From Pseudomonas sp. efr-133-TYG-5 (lineage in GTDB: Bacteria > Pseudomonadota > Gammaproteobacteria > Pseudomonadales > Pseudomonadaceae), in assembly GCF_030209175.1 (NCBI RefSeq), contig NZ_JARVSM010000001.1:186001-250000 (forward strand): DNA of 64,000 nucleotides, given 5' to 3'. A program made the position numbers and the translations under genes. The notes beneath the pieces are model-generated. The model made no database searches. It was given only the letters and a program-made list of their open reading frames with translations, and was not told the DNA's origin. This document shows positions 8,925-17,240 of this stretch, piece after piece (the first letter of the stretch is position 1; every line of letters starts with the position of its first letter).

Positions 8925-9809
8925 ATGTTTCTACATAACAAGCGACTTCAATACACCGTGCGTGTCGCCGAGCCCAATCCAGGCCTGGCCAATTTATTAC
9001 TGGAGCAATTTGGCGGCGCCCAGGGCGAACTCGCGGCGGCATCGCGGTACTTCACCCAAGCGCTGGCCGAGGATGATCCGGGCCGCAAAGACCTGTTGAT
9101 GGACATTGCGACCGAAGAGCTGAGCCACCTGGAAATCGTCGGCTCGATCATCGTCATGTTGAACAAGGGGGCCAAAGGCCGAATGGCCGAAGGCGTCGAG
9201 GAGGAAGGCGAGTTGTACCGGGCCATCAATGGTGCGGGCAACGATTCGCACATCACCAGCCTGCTGTATGGCGCCGGTGCGCCGCTGACCAACTCGGCGG
9301 GAGTGCCATGGTCGGCGGCCTATGTCGATACGATCGGTGAGCCCACGGCCGACTTCCGCTCCAATATTGCAGCCGAGGCCCGCGCGAAAATCGTCTATGA
9401 GCGGCTGATGAATGTGACGGACGATCCAGGCGTCAAGGAAGCATTGGGCTTCCTCATGACCCGTGAAATCGCTCACCAGCTGTCCTTCGAAAAAGCACTG
9501 CACGCGATCCAACCGAACTTCCCGCAGGGCAAGGTCCCCGGTATGCCGGAGTTCACCAACGTGTACTTCAACATGTCGCACGGAGAGGGCAGTACCCGCG
9601 GCCCATGGAATCAGGGTGACGACTGGGAGTTCGTTGAAAACCCTGAGCCCGCCGTGGATGGCGGCGACGGTACCGCCAGTGTCCAGCTAAGCGGCGAAGA
9701 AGAGGCGCTGCTGATGGACATGAAGGCACGAACCATGTCCGACCCGGACAGTAACCCCATCACAGGCGCCGATCTGGGTGCGGGTGTTCAGGGTCAATCA
9801 GAAGCGTGA
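8925..9809 (+). CDS. manganese catalase
   Basis: 294 residues, starting at ATG 8925 behind GAGGAG. It has the ferritin-like four-helix core of di-manganese catalases: Glu35 (GGAQGELAAAS), the EELSHLE motif with Glu65 and His68, a later AAEARAKIVYERL glutamate and the TREIAHQLSFEKAL histidine. These match the known metal-ligand pattern. It splits hydrogen peroxide in the cytoplasm without haem. In many bacteria this enzyme belongs to stationary-phase or desiccation responses; nothing in the promoter lets me confirm that here. A strong terminator follows at 9818. Confidence 0.95.
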   Translation: MFLHNKRLQYTVRVAEPNPGLANLLLEQFGGAQGELAAASRYFTQALAEDDPGRKDLLMDIATEELSHLEIVGSIIVMLNKGAKGRMAEGVEEEGELYRAINGAGNDSHITSLLYGAGAPLTNSAGVPWSAAYVDTIGEPTADFRSNIAAEARAKIVYERLMNVTDDPGVKEALGFLMTREIAHQLSFEKALHAIQPNFPQGKVPGMPEFTNVYFNMSHGEGSTRGPWNQGDDWEFVENPEPAVDGGDGTASVQLSGEEEALLMDMKARTMSDPDSNPITGADLGAGVQGQSEA

Positions 9810-9817
9810 TAAGCAGT

Positions 9818-9848
9818 ACCGCACGTCGCCACGGCGTGCGGTTTTTTT
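9818..9848 (+). terminator. rho-independent terminator after manganese catalase
   Basis: A perfect 7-bp stem (ACCGCAC at 9818-9824 with GTGCGGT at 9836-9842) is followed by seven T residues. It ends the catalase transcript 8 bases after its stop codon. Confidence 0.9.
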
Positions 9849-9873
9849 ATCCATGCAGTCCGAGGTACGTGAC

Positions 9874-10035
9874 ATGAATACGCATACCGGTGTTTACAGC
9901 GATGACCTGGCGCAGTCCTTGTCCGATCGGTTCAACGCAACCGCTGCATCCTTTGACAGAACCGCTCTGCAGATTTCCAGAACGTTGCGCCAATCCAAGG
10001 TCAGCGTCACTGGAAAACCATCAACCGGACGGTAG
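9874..10035 (+). CDS. small hypothetical protein
   Basis: A 53-residue polar protein (begins MNTHTGVYSDDLAQSL) with no cysteines and a basic tail, starting at ATG 9874 with a weak GAGG upstream. It lies between the catalase terminator and the ZIP transporter and ends 8 bases before the latter's start, so the two may be co-transcribed. Family unknown. Confidence 0.5.
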   Translation: MNTHTGVYSDDLAQSLSDRFNATAASFDRTALQISRTLRQSKVSVTGKPSTGR

Positions 10036-10043
10036 GAGGCGAC

Positions 10044-10973
10044 ATGTCACTCTCCTCATCGTCCGCGAGGAACCCACTGCGCAACTGGTGGGGTATGGCG
10101 TCGAGTGGCGGCTGGCCTGGGTTGCTGTTCTGGGCGACGCTCCTGCTGGTTACCGGCCTGCTGTTGATCAGCGGTTACTCTGCGCTGGTAGGGGCTGAAA
10201 AGGACAATCTGCGCCTGGCGGCATTGGGAGGATTGTCCGGATTCGCGGCGACCGCCCTGGGCGCTTTGGTGGCGATCATCCTTCGCGATATCGCGTCGCG
10301 CACCCAGGACATCATGCTGGGGTTCGCCGCCGGCATGATGCTGGCAGCCAGCTCGTTCTCGTTGATTCTTCCGGGTATTGAAGCCGCGCAAGCGTTGTGT
10401 GGCAGCCCGCTATTGGCCGCCTGTGTCGTCGTATTCGGACTGGCTCTGGGGGTGGCATTGATGATCGGTCTAGACCGGTTCGTGCCGCATGAGCATCAGG
10501 AAAGCGGCAGGCGCGGACCCGACTCTCAACGCATCAATCGCGTATGGCTGTTCGTCCTGGCCATTACCCTGCACAACCTGCCGGAGGGCATGGCGATAGG
10601 CGTCAGCTTTGCCAACGGCGACATGAAAGTGGGCCTGCCGCTGACGACGGCCATCGCCATTCAAGACATTCCTGAAGGCCTCGCCGTCGCATTGGCGCTG
10701 CGCGTGACCGGTATATCGGCATGGCGGGCGGCCCTGATCGCCATAGCGTCCGGGTTGATGGAGCCTTTGGGCTCAATCGTGGGCCTGGGGGTATCGAGCG
10801 GTTTCGCCTTGGGCTATCCAGTGGCGCTGGGGCTGGCGGCCGGCGCGATGATCTTTGTGGTGTCGCACGAGGTCATTCCTGAAACCCACCGTAACGGCCA
10901 CGAGACACCTGCGACCCTCGGTCTGATGTTGGGATTCGGGGTGATGATGTTTCTCGATACCGCATTGGGTTAG
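10044..10973 (+). CDS. ZIP family metal transporter
   Basis: 309 residues, start ATG 10044 behind GGAGG. About eight hydrophobic segments are visible. The two signature metal-binding helices carry HNLPEGMAIG and QDIPEGLAVA, matching the HNxPEG motif of ZIP transporters. The first roughly 30 residues are an extension before the first segment. It should move zinc or another divalent metal across the inner membrane; manganese supply to the neighbouring catalase is an attractive but unproven idea. Confidence 0.92.
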   Translation: MSLSSSSARNPLRNWWGMASSGGWPGLLFWATLLLVTGLLLISGYSALVGAEKDNLRLAALGGLSGFAATALGALVAIILRDIASRTQDIMLGFAAGMMLAASSFSLILPGIEAAQALCGSPLLAACVVVFGLALGVALMIGLDRFVPHEHQESGRRGPDSQRINRVWLFVLAITLHNLPEGMAIGVSFANGDMKVGLPLTTAIAIQDIPEGLAVALALRVTGISAWRAALIAIASGLMEPLGSIVGLGVSSGFALGYPVALGLAAGAMIFVVSHEVIPETHRNGHETPATLGLMLGFGVMMFLDTALG

Positions 10974-11096
10974 CCGGATGAACACTTCATCCGCGAAACG
11001 AAAAAATCCTGGAACGCCGTCCGCGTCCTGTGTGGGCAACCCCAACCATGAGCGAAGCAAGCTCTTCCCGCCGCCCCTACAGGCGCGATGTCCTGT

Positions 11097-11345
11097 TCAC
11101 GGTACCGGAGAATTTATCAATTGGCCGCGAATGCGCAGCAGGTCCTGCTGCGCTTCGCTACGTTTGGCATCGGCCACCGCTTTGGCTTCAGTGAAGCGTT
11201 GCCAAGACGCCGCGCTACTGGCGTCGCCCTCGAGCAAACTGTAGGCACACGCTTCCAGCCTGTCCGCTTCGAAGAAAAGAGCTGCGTTGCGAGCCAGCTC
11301 GTCGTCGGCCGATGAGGCCGCAAACTGCGTTGTGTCCTGATTCAT
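11097..11345 (-). CDS. small hypothetical protein, coupled to upstream gene
   Basis: 82 residues (starts MNQDTTQFAASSADDEL), mostly helical and Ala-rich. Its ATG overlaps the stop of the preceding gene by four bases (11342-11345), so it is translationally coupled. I do not recognise the family. It converges with the ZIP gene. Confidence 0.65.
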   Translation of the reverse strand: MNQDTTQFAASSADDELARNAALFFEADRLEACAYSLLEGDASSAASWQRFTEAKAVADAKRSEAQQDLLRIRGQLINSPVP

Positions 11346-11596
11346 GGAACTGCCTCGGTCCACTCTATCTTGGTGGTCTCCCGCCATCTGACATCGGTCA
11401 CGCCGAACCTTTCGGCCATCGGTTTGCTGAACATCTTGAGCGGCGCCTTGCCCGGTTTCGGGATAGGGGCAAGATCTGCATCGCAGCACGCCCAATGCCA
11501 GGCATCAGCGTTTCGCATTTTTGGCAAACGAATGACGAACGACTTCGGCTTCCCATGAAGCCGGTATTCAATGACGTATAGATCAGTGCGATTCAT
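11342..11596 (-). CDS. DUF6555-like small protein
   Basis: 84 residues beginning MNRTDLYVIEYRLHGKPKSF and continuing with NADAWHWACCDA. From memory this pattern belongs to a small Pseudomonas-restricted family annotated DUF6555, of unknown function. The start ATG 11596 has AAAGGAGGGCC upstream on the minus strand, a strong ribosome-binding site. It heads a two-gene unit with the next small protein. Confidence 0.72.
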   Translation of the reverse strand: MNRTDLYVIEYRLHGKPKSFVIRLPKMRNADAWHWACCDADLAPIPKPGKAPLKMFSKPMAERFGVTDVRWRETTKIEWTEAVP

Positions 11597-11801
11597 GAGG
11601 CCCTCCTTTTGCTCATATGCAAAGGAGCGATCTGACGCTGAAAAAATTCCAAAAAATTACGGTGCTTGTCTGGCTCGTTTTCGTCGCCTTCGACACGGGG
11701 CGTTTCCCTGTGCCGCACCGTCGCTTTCCTCTGGTCGTCTGACTTGAACTGTCGCTAAATTCGCGGGCTCAACTCTCAAACATCGCAAAGAGTTCATCGC
11801 T

Positions 11802-12053
11802 ATGAATACGCATGAAAGTCCTTTACCTCCGGATCTAGAAGTCAAGCTTCGCGCCTATGATCGCTGGCACCGAGTGTTGGATGATTACTCACTGCGAATG
11901 GACAACCCCGATGCCTACCATGACGAGCTTCTTTGCCAGGCCGATGATATGGATCGGCTGGGCGTCGTGACATGGCATGAGTGGCGTGAACTGCGAATCG
12001 AGGCGGATCAGGCCTACTTGCGCGCTGTGGCAGGTGCGGACTATCACGGGTGA
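11802..12053 (+). CDS. small hypothetical protein
   Basis: 83 residues, acidic, rich in Asp and Tyr, with the pattern YDRWHRVLDDYSLRMDNPDAY. It has no membrane segment or signal. It starts at ATG 11802, and a promoter must lie in the 205-base gap shared with the divergent DUF6555-like gene. It lies 55 bases before the CinA-domain gene, probably in one unit. Family unknown. Confidence 0.65.
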   Translation: MNTHESPLPPDLEVKLRAYDRWHRVLDDYSLRMDNPDAYHDELLCQADDMDRLGVVTWHEWRELRIEADQAYLRAVAGADYHG

Positions 12054-12108
12054 GTCGCGTATGGATGAAAGACGCCAGGATCATCTCAACGCTTGTGGAG
12101 GTAGGTGT

Positions 12109-12609
12109 ATGTCCACCGCAGACTGCGCTGTAGCTTACCTGCGCGACCATGCATTGCGATTGACGACTGCCGAGTCTTGTACGGCAGGCAAGATCATCAC
12201 GTTACTGTCCGAGGTAAAAGGCAGTGGCGAGCTTATCGAAAGCGGTTACGTGGTGTACTCGCCCGAAGCCAAACAGCGTTTGTTGAATGTCAGTCCCGAT
12301 ACCATCGAGACGTTCAATCTGACCAGCTGTGAGGTGGCTCGCGAAATGGCGTTGGGCGCGTTGCGCGACAGCCCCGCCAATGTTGCATTGGCAACCACCG
12401 GAATCCTTGGTCCGGAGGACGTTGATGGGATTCCTGCGGGCACCATCTGTTTCGCCTGGGCCTTTCAACGCGGTCAAGTGCAGAGTGTATTCACCCGGCG
12501 GCTGCGTTTCTTCGGCTCTCGTTGCGACGTGCAGCGCCAGGCCGCCGAGCACGCGCTCCAAGCGTTGCCCCATTTCCATCAGCGATTTATCGCCGGCGAG
12601 CAAGCATAG
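12109..12609 (+). CDS. CinA C-terminal domain protein (nicotinamide-nucleotide amidase type)
   Basis: 166 residues from ATG 12109, which has GGAGG about ten bases upstream; an in-frame ATG at 12061 lacks one. The protein is a stand-alone CinA C-terminal domain: AESCTAGKI near residue 22 (consensus ESCTGG, so one Gly is Ala here), ESGYVVYSPEAKQRLLNV and ATTGILGP. Family members deamidate nicotinamide mononucleotide in NAD recycling. The Gly-to-Ala change sits in the catalytic loop, so activity is not certain. Confidence 0.88.
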   Translation: MSTADCAVAYLRDHALRLTTAESCTAGKIITLLSEVKGSGELIESGYVVYSPEAKQRLLNVSPDTIETFNLTSCEVAREMALGALRDSPANVALATTGILGPEDVDGIPAGTICFAWAFQRGQVQSVFTRRLRFFGSRCDVQRQAAEHALQALPHFHQRFIAGEQA

Positions 12610-12624
12610 GGCAACCACTCATGG

Positions 12625-12994
12625 ATGAACCTGCAGGCGTTGTTCGGTGTGTTTTCGCGCGGACCAATCAGCACTCGTGAGGTACGCCGTCCCGATCGCA
12701 AGGTGATCGTGCATTTCGATTACGAAAGGGCGGACGGCCCGTTACAGGTTATCGGGCGACGCGTTCGGACAGCGCCGCGCGTACCGACACGTCGATCCAC
12801 GAAACCCCCTAATCAGTGTGGTCTACATGGATGCGGTCGAGGATCTGGGCACCACCCGATTGCAGGACGCGCTGGACTACGCCGTGGCGTGGGGCGGCGA
12901 GCAACTTTGGTTACAGGGCAAGTGGTTTCCTTGTTCAGTATGCTGGCCAGGCGATATCATTCACACTTTAAGTACATTCAAGGACGAAAGGTGA
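12625..12994 (+). pseudogene. unrecognised gene split by a single-base frameshift
   Basis: A first frame from ATG 12625 reads to about VIVHFDYERADGPLQV. One extra base near 12750 then moves the sensible reading into another frame (SGDAFGQRRAYRHVDPR, later MDAVEDLGTTRLQDALDYAV), which stops at 12994. The two halves join naturally if one base is removed. The stop overlaps the GTG of the following lipoprotein. I do not recognise the family. It could be a recent inactivation, or a sequencing error if raw reads disagree. Confidence 0.55.
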
Positions 12995-13614
12995 AGAAAG
13001 CGATCTTGTGTGCCTCGCTGTTTCTCCAAGCGTGCAGCTCCCATATGCCCACACCAGTTTCAGCACCTTCAAAAGTCCAATTTGCAGAGGTTGATTACGA
13101 TCCCGCAACTATGTCGAGAGTGCGCATCTACACGGGATTTCCATCATTAGAAGCGAGTTATAGCACTGGGTATTCTTGCGAAGAATTGAGCAACGAATTG
13201 CCAGTAAAACCGCTAAATCGGCCTGGCCCGAAGGCACGTTTACAGCGCGTGCAGTACTACTACAACCTCAGCATTGGGATGCCCAGTTCCGAGCGACTTG
13301 TGGACGGAGCCGCCCCGAATGAAAAATATTCGGAAATGGTAGCGCTCGCAGGCAAGCCCTTCGTAGTAGACATTAAGAACATTGGTGGCGCGCTGTGCAT
13401 GCCGCCCGCGCTTACATTCATTCCTGAAGCCGGCGTGGACTACGAGGCGTATTTCCTCGCGATAGTGGAAGAGGGCAAATTCAAAGGTTGCCGGGTAGTC
13501 GCTCAAAAAGTCAGCCCGCTGCCACCCCACCAGGTTCCTCCAATGCAGCTGGGCGCATGCGTCCAGCCGGATAAGTCCCTGAAGAGCTGGGTTACACACT
13601 GGTATTCGAAGTAA
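12991..13614 (+). CDS. putative lipoprotein, unknown function
   Basis: 207 residues starting at GTG 12991 behind AAGGACG. The signal peptide is short, with a lipobox-like LFLQACSS placing the lipidated Cys near residue 15. The mature part begins with a Ser/Pro linker and has two further Cys pairs. Nothing in the body is recognised. The start overlaps the end of the broken gene upstream. Probably anchored in the outer membrane. Confidence 0.7.
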   Translation: MKKAILCASLFLQACSSHMPTPVSAPSKVQFAEVDYDPATMSRVRIYTGFPSLEASYSTGYSCEELSNELPVKPLNRPGPKARLQRVQYYYNLSIGMPSSERLVDGAAPNEKYSEMVALAGKPFVVDIKNIGGALCMPPALTFIPEAGVDYEAYFLAIVEEGKFKGCRVVAQKVSPLPPHQVPPMQLGACVQPDKSLKSWVTHWYSK

Positions 13615-13725
13615 CGGGTGTGAGTGAAATCGTTCTCCCTTTCCCACAGGAATGACCTGCATGAAATTGATCGTAGGAGCGTTGGCAGCGCTGAGAGTTA
13701 CACCTGATTTCTTCTCGGGGGCGTA

Positions 13726-14052
13726 ATGGATCTCTCTCGTTTAAACGAACTGCTTTTCGAGCACAATTGTGTGGCTTCGATGAAGCTTGAGATGGTTGAC
13801 TTCAAATACAACCTCACGCTGACTATGTCGTCCACCGAAGATCCAGAAACAGAGGGCGTGACGGCCGTTTTTTGCGACGTCAGCGCACTGAACCTAAGCG
13901 GCTTCGGTGGCGGACTAACCCAATTCATGGACCTCATCGTGACTCGCATCGACGACGGTCTGGATAGAATCCGCTACGAGCTGAGGGATATTGAGAACGA
14001 AAAAATCTCGTTCTTTTTTTTCACCTTCACCGTGCGCGACCACAAGGAGTAA
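13726..14052 (+). CDS. hypothetical protein, immunity-like
   Basis: 108 residues, acidic, beta-rich (KLEMVDFKYNLTLTM, later FFFFTFTVRDHK). It starts at ATG 13726 with GGGGGC upstream. There is no signal peptide. Size, acidity and setting among other short orphan genes resemble polymorphic-toxin immunity proteins, but no motif proves it and no toxin gene is adjacent. Confidence 0.55.
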   Translation: MDLSRLNELLFEHNCVASMKLEMVDFKYNLTLTMSSTEDPETEGVTAVFCDVSALNLSGFGGGLTQFMDLIVTRIDDGLDRIRYELRDIENEKISFFFFTFTVRDHKE

Positions 14053-14192
14053 ATACGCAGATTTTTATAGGATCGTTGGCGGTCGCGTTGTTGGCGAAGT
14101 GTGCAACCCTCTGACCTTTTGAGAGGAACACGAGAGTTATCGGCTAAAACAATAGGTGGCTGACGTGGAAGGTGTGTTGCTGAGCGAGAAGA

Positions 14193-14620
14193 TCAGCGAG
14201 AGGCGGACCGGCTGCTGGCGCAGATTGTCCGGGCTGATTCGATGATCATCGCGGTGAAGGCGGGCGCTCTGGCTTGATGTCGAACTGCGCTTCGACCCGA
14301 TCGATCATCGACTTGGTGCTCTCGACTCCTGAGCTTCGATGAGCCAGTGTGAGTTCCACATCCATGATCACGTTGTGCTCGATATCGATCAGCGCCTTTG
14401 ACCAGGCCGGCGTCCATGCAGCGACGCAGCACTTCATTGAACAACCAGTGAAACAGATCACTGTCGCGAAAACGGCCGTGTCGATTTTTGGAAAAGGTCG
14501 AGTGGTTGGGAAGTTCATCTTCAAGGCTCAACCGGCAGAACCAGCGATACGCCAGGTTCAAATGGGCCTTCGCACACTCTCTCGCTGGCCGATGGAGTGC
14601 TTTGCCGTAGATGACACAGG
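14193..14620 (-). pseudogene. IS1182-like transposase remnant
   Basis: On the minus strand, fragments of an IS1182/IS5-group transposase occur in order. First SERVCE and, after a shift, AHLNLAYRWFCRLSLEDELPNHSTFSKNRHGRFRDSDLF split over two frames, then RRCMDAGLVKG. After another shift comes DVELTLAHRSSGVESTKSMIDRVEAQF. Both ends, including most of the catalytic DDE domain, are missing, and at least two frameshifts are present. No terminal inverted repeats were found, so this is a relic, not an element that can move. Confidence 0.82.
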
Positions 14621-14711
14621 GCGCATTCTTAGCAAAGCCGAACCAAAGCAGACTATGGCAAGTGGTTATCAGATAGAGAGGGTTCCGCAGTTTTATCCTA
14701 CTCTTGGCTGG

Positions 14712-14954
14712 TCATTCCCAGCCCAGTTTCCTGTAGGAAGTCTTGTCTTGTTCGAGAAACTCCGTCTGGTACTCGCCCCACTGCATGTGCGCATAATATT
14801 TCGTCATCGCTTCGAAATGACTTTCAGCCTCAACCTCCCAAACAAGCTTCGCGTCCGAATGCATAAGCGCACGCGCACCATCACCCTCAGCACCGGCCAG
14901 ACGAAAGGTCTGACAGCCATCAGGTTCCTGCCAAAGTTCATGATTCATATTCAA
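14712..14954 (-). CDS. conserved small hypothetical protein
   Basis: 80 residues reading MNMNHELWQEPDGCQTFRLA, then LVWEVEAESHFEAMTKYYAHMQWGEY. The pattern looks like a small family that I have seen annotated only as hypothetical in proteobacteria. It is compact and acidic, with no signal peptide. It is divergent from the DUF7660-like gene. The start ATG 14954 lacks a clear ribosome-binding site. Confidence 0.65.
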   Translation of the reverse strand: MNMNHELWQEPDGCQTFRLAGAEGDGARALMHSDAKLVWEVEAESHFEAMTKYYAHMQWGEYQTEFLEQDKTSYRKLGWE

Positions 14955-14976
14955 CGTTCTGTTTTTTAAAATCGTT

Positions 14977-15492
14977 ATGGTGCCCGAAACTCTGATGGAA
15001 CGGCTGTTATGGATCGGCTCCGTAGAAGAGACCGAATCCGAACACCGACTTTTTCAACAGAGTCGGCTAAAAAGCAGTCATTCGGCGTCGTCTGCTTACG
15101 ACCCAGAGTGGCCGTTCGTAATGGAGGTTGACTGTCCATCTCTCAACATAGCAGCATTTGGGTCATCATTTGCGCATGACTTCCCGATCGAATATTTCCC
15201 CATGCCTATAGATCTTGATGAATTGTTGGAACGCGTAAACGATGAGCAATCGTTCATTGGGTTTATCAAGGCCCTTGGTTCTGACTTTGCCAGTGAGCGC
15301 GTATTGGAGCAGGCAACACCATCGCCTCCCAATTGGACCGGCGCCTTGGAGTGGGAAAATCAGTCTGTTGACGGATTTCTTGAAGCGGCGGCTGCATGGG
15401 CGACCGCTAGTGCCAGGTCGTCGCCTGCTCCGACTACAAATGTATGGCAGCGGTGCGCATCCATTTTGCTGGCTGGCAAATTTTATGAGTGA
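14977..15492 (+). CDS. DUF7660-like protein, immunity-like
   Basis: The C-terminal about 95 residues match the DUF7660 pattern: DLDELLERVNDEQSFIGFIK, then the hallmark NQSVDGFLEAAAAWA and a closing AGKFYE. Most relatives consist of that domain alone, so the first 75 residues are an extension or the true start is the ATG at 15203. Neither start has a strong ribosome-binding site. Such proteins often lie next to polymorphic toxins; none is seen here. Confidence 0.65.
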   Translation: MVPETLMERLLWIGSVEETESEHRLFQQSRLKSSHSASSAYDPEWPFVMEVDCPSLNIAAFGSSFAHDFPIEYFPMPIDLDELLERVNDEQSFIGFIKALGSDFASERVLEQATPSPPNWTGALEWENQSVDGFLEAAAAWATASARSSPAPTTNVWQRCASILLAGKFYE

Positions 15493-15567
15493 ACGTCAGG
15501 GCTTCCTTTTGAGAACATCGATGCACACCCCTGATGCACTGCCTTTGCACCCGGTCGGAACAAACTC

Positions 15568-15954
15568 ATGATCAAGGTTTTACCGCATAACGTACTCATG
15601 GAGCTTTCGGTGAAAGCCGATTCATACGGTTTAACGCTGAGTGATCTTGCAGCCACTTGCGAAAAGTTCGATGTTGCACCGCGAGATGTACTGAACGAAT
15701 TGTCTATCACCGTTGCGGAGGGCTATCTACAAGGTTCCTTGATCTATTGTTTTTGCGACGGTGTTATGAACGGGATCATAAATGCCGTGGTTGACGTGGG
15801 CATGACTGATGAAATGCCTCAGCCCGCATTCTCGCTATACCAGGCGTTCGACCAGGGTGAATGGATCCGCAGTAACGATCCACCGGAGACTGACCCCAGT
15901 GAGAAGTACACGAAGCCGGCGGTCCAGGAAATAATGGCTGCTCTTGCAGACTAG
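15568..15954 (+). CDS. hypothetical protein
   Basis: 128 residues, acidic, helical at the N-terminus, with Cys residues near 31 and 60. No signal peptide or known domain. It starts at ATG 15568, 75 bases after the DUF7660-like gene on the same strand. Two copies of the degenerate repeat follow directly (16011-16067). Confidence 0.55.
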   Translation: MIKVLPHNVLMELSVKADSYGLTLSDLAATCEKFDVAPRDVLNELSITVAEGYLQGSLIYCFCDGVMNGIINAVVDVGMTDEMPQPAFSLYQAFDQGEWIRSNDPPETDPSEKYTKPAVQEIMAALAD

Positions 15955-16010
15955 CTTTCCGTATTGAAAAATTTTCCGTTTTTGCCTGGGAGAAAGCGTT
16001 GATCGAACGG

Positions 16011-16067
16011 CTGCTTCTGGCCGGAACCAGTCGTTCGTGACGAGTGTCCATCGGCCATAAGCAGCCC
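16011..16067. repeat. GGCCG-centred degenerate repeat, two copies
   Basis: Copy one (16011-16033) reads CTGCTTCTGGCCGGAACCAG; copy two (16045-16067) reads GTCCATCGGCCATAAGCAGC. They belong to the dispersed family whose best copies look like CCGCTTTTGGCCGAAAGCGG, an imperfect palindrome around GGCC. Confidence 0.7.
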
Positions 16068-16101
16068 TTGGTGGGGAGAAATAATTTTCTGAGGCAAAGA
16101 T

Positions 16102-16359
16102 TTAAGTGCTGACGTCAGTGGAGTCCTGAAGAAGCTCATAAGTCAATTCCGCCTCATAAAACGACATTCGCCACTCTAGAAATCCCGGACGGTATTCGCA
16201 CAGAAGGCGAACGATCTGCCCATCCTCTCCGATAGAGACTTCTTCCACCAAAGCGATATCTCCTGGTGCCGCTTCACGAGAGCTAATCCAATCAGTTAAA
16301 ACTACTTTTCCTTGATCAACGCTGATTAGCCTTATGAGATCGCCTTTAGACAGTGCCAT
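16102..16359 (-). CDS. small hypothetical protein
   Basis: 85 residues beginning MALSKGDLIRLISVDQGKVV, beta-rich and acidic, with a KOW- or SH3-like opening pattern. Starts at ATG 16359. No family recognised. It sits between two repeat clusters. Confidence 0.6.
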   Translation of the reverse strand: MALSKGDLIRLISVDQGKVVLTDWISSREAAPGDIALVEEVSIGEDGQIVRLLCEYRPGFLEWRMSFYEAELTYELLQDSTDVST

Positions 16360-16400
16360 GTCCCTTCGCCTAGGTTTTTACTGATAACAAGTACGTGAGC

Positions 16401-16631
16401 CTATCGTTTTTTTAAGACAAGGTTCTTTCTTTTGGTTTGAAGGCTGCCTTCAGACGATGTCCGCGTCTGGCCGTTTTGCGCCTGCCACCAGGGGCTGAAA
16501 CCGACCCGAAGCAGCCGTTCGGCAAGGTCTGTTTTCAGCGCAGAATCGAATTGGACACGATGATGGCTAAATAGTAGCATTCTGAATGCTGCTCTGAATT
16601 TTATGGGGATGCGAAGCCTGTCGCTATCCAT
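16401..16631 (-). pseudogene. truncated small gene ending inside the repeat
   Basis: ATG 16631 has a very good ribosome-binding site (AAGGAG, about seven bases away) and opens a frame beginning MDSDRLRIPIKFRAAFRMLL. After roughly 45 residues the frame runs into a repeat copy (16458-16520), and the rest is repeat-derived peptide. I infer the original 3' end was lost and replaced by repeat sequence. Confidence 0.45.
16458..16520. repeat. GGCCG-centred degenerate repeat, paired copies
   Basis: TGTCCGCGTCTGGCCG at 16458-16473 and the facing half CGAAGCAGCCG near 16507-16517 form a degraded pair of the same repeat family. Confidence 0.55.
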
Positions 16632-16689
16632 ATCGCGCTCCTTTGTAGCAAGACTAAAACCGTTTCATAGCCAATTTTCAGGTTTATAC

Positions 16690-17043
16690 ATGATAAAAAA
16701 ATCTAAATTCTTATTAGTCGCTTCTTGCTTAATTATTTCGGCTTGCTCCGGTATTCCATATGCGCCTAAAGGCTCGACAATGTACGAAGGGGGATACAGC
16801 GACGTAAAAACAGGTGTCAACACCTATACAGTTACTTTTGAAGGTAACGGTTACAACAAACAGGAACAAGTTGTTGGTTTTGTCAAGAAGCGGGCAGGCG
16901 AGTTATGCAGTCCACTTAAAGCAGAAACGGAAGTTCGCCCTTTTTTAAAAGAGAAAACAAATTACGCGGCTCTAAACGGACAGCTGTATGTAACACAGCA
17001 TAAATTCCCTAGCGCAGAAGCGTCTGTTGTTTGCGTCGAATAA
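16690..17043 (+). CDS. CC0125/CC1285-family lipoprotein
   Basis: 117 residues from ATG 16690. A Lys-rich start and hydrophobic stretch lead to the lipobox IISACSG, with the lipidated Cys near residue 19. The mature part begins with IPYAPKGSTMYEGGYSD, a Pro/Gly/Tyr pattern that I associate with the family called CC0125/CC1285 lipoproteins. Function is unknown. AT content is clearly higher than in surrounding genes, which suggests foreign origin. Confidence 0.72.
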   Translation: MIKKSKFLLVASCLIISACSGIPYAPKGSTMYEGGYSDVKTGVNTYTVTFEGNGYNKQEQVVGFVKKRAGELCSPLKAETEVRPFLKEKTNYAALNGQLYVTQHKFPSAEASVVCVE

Positions 17044-17116
17044 GCGGCATTATCGCTGTTCATTCATGGCATCGCGCGCATGAATCTTCCATGATTTCCT
17101 GGACACATCTGATGGG

Positions 17117-17168
17117 CTGCTTTTGGCCGGAAGCGGTAGCCTGGTACGGCAGGTTTCGGCTAGAAGCG
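17117..17168. repeat. GGCCG-centred degenerate repeat, two copies
   Basis: 17117-17139 reads CTGCTTTTGGCCGGAAGCGG, one of the best copies; a decayed one (GGTTTCGGCTAGAAGCG) follows at 17152-17168. Confidence 0.72.
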
Positions 17169-17240
17169 CACTCGACAGTTAGCCGCTGATGTCTCTACGC
17201 TGATCGATCTGGTGAAAGCACACCACTAAAAGGAGCAGTC

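Noticed and set aside
14349..14969. 206-codon plus-strand frame over the transposase relic
   Set aside because: It is antisense to recognisable transposase fragments and a small gene on the minus strand.
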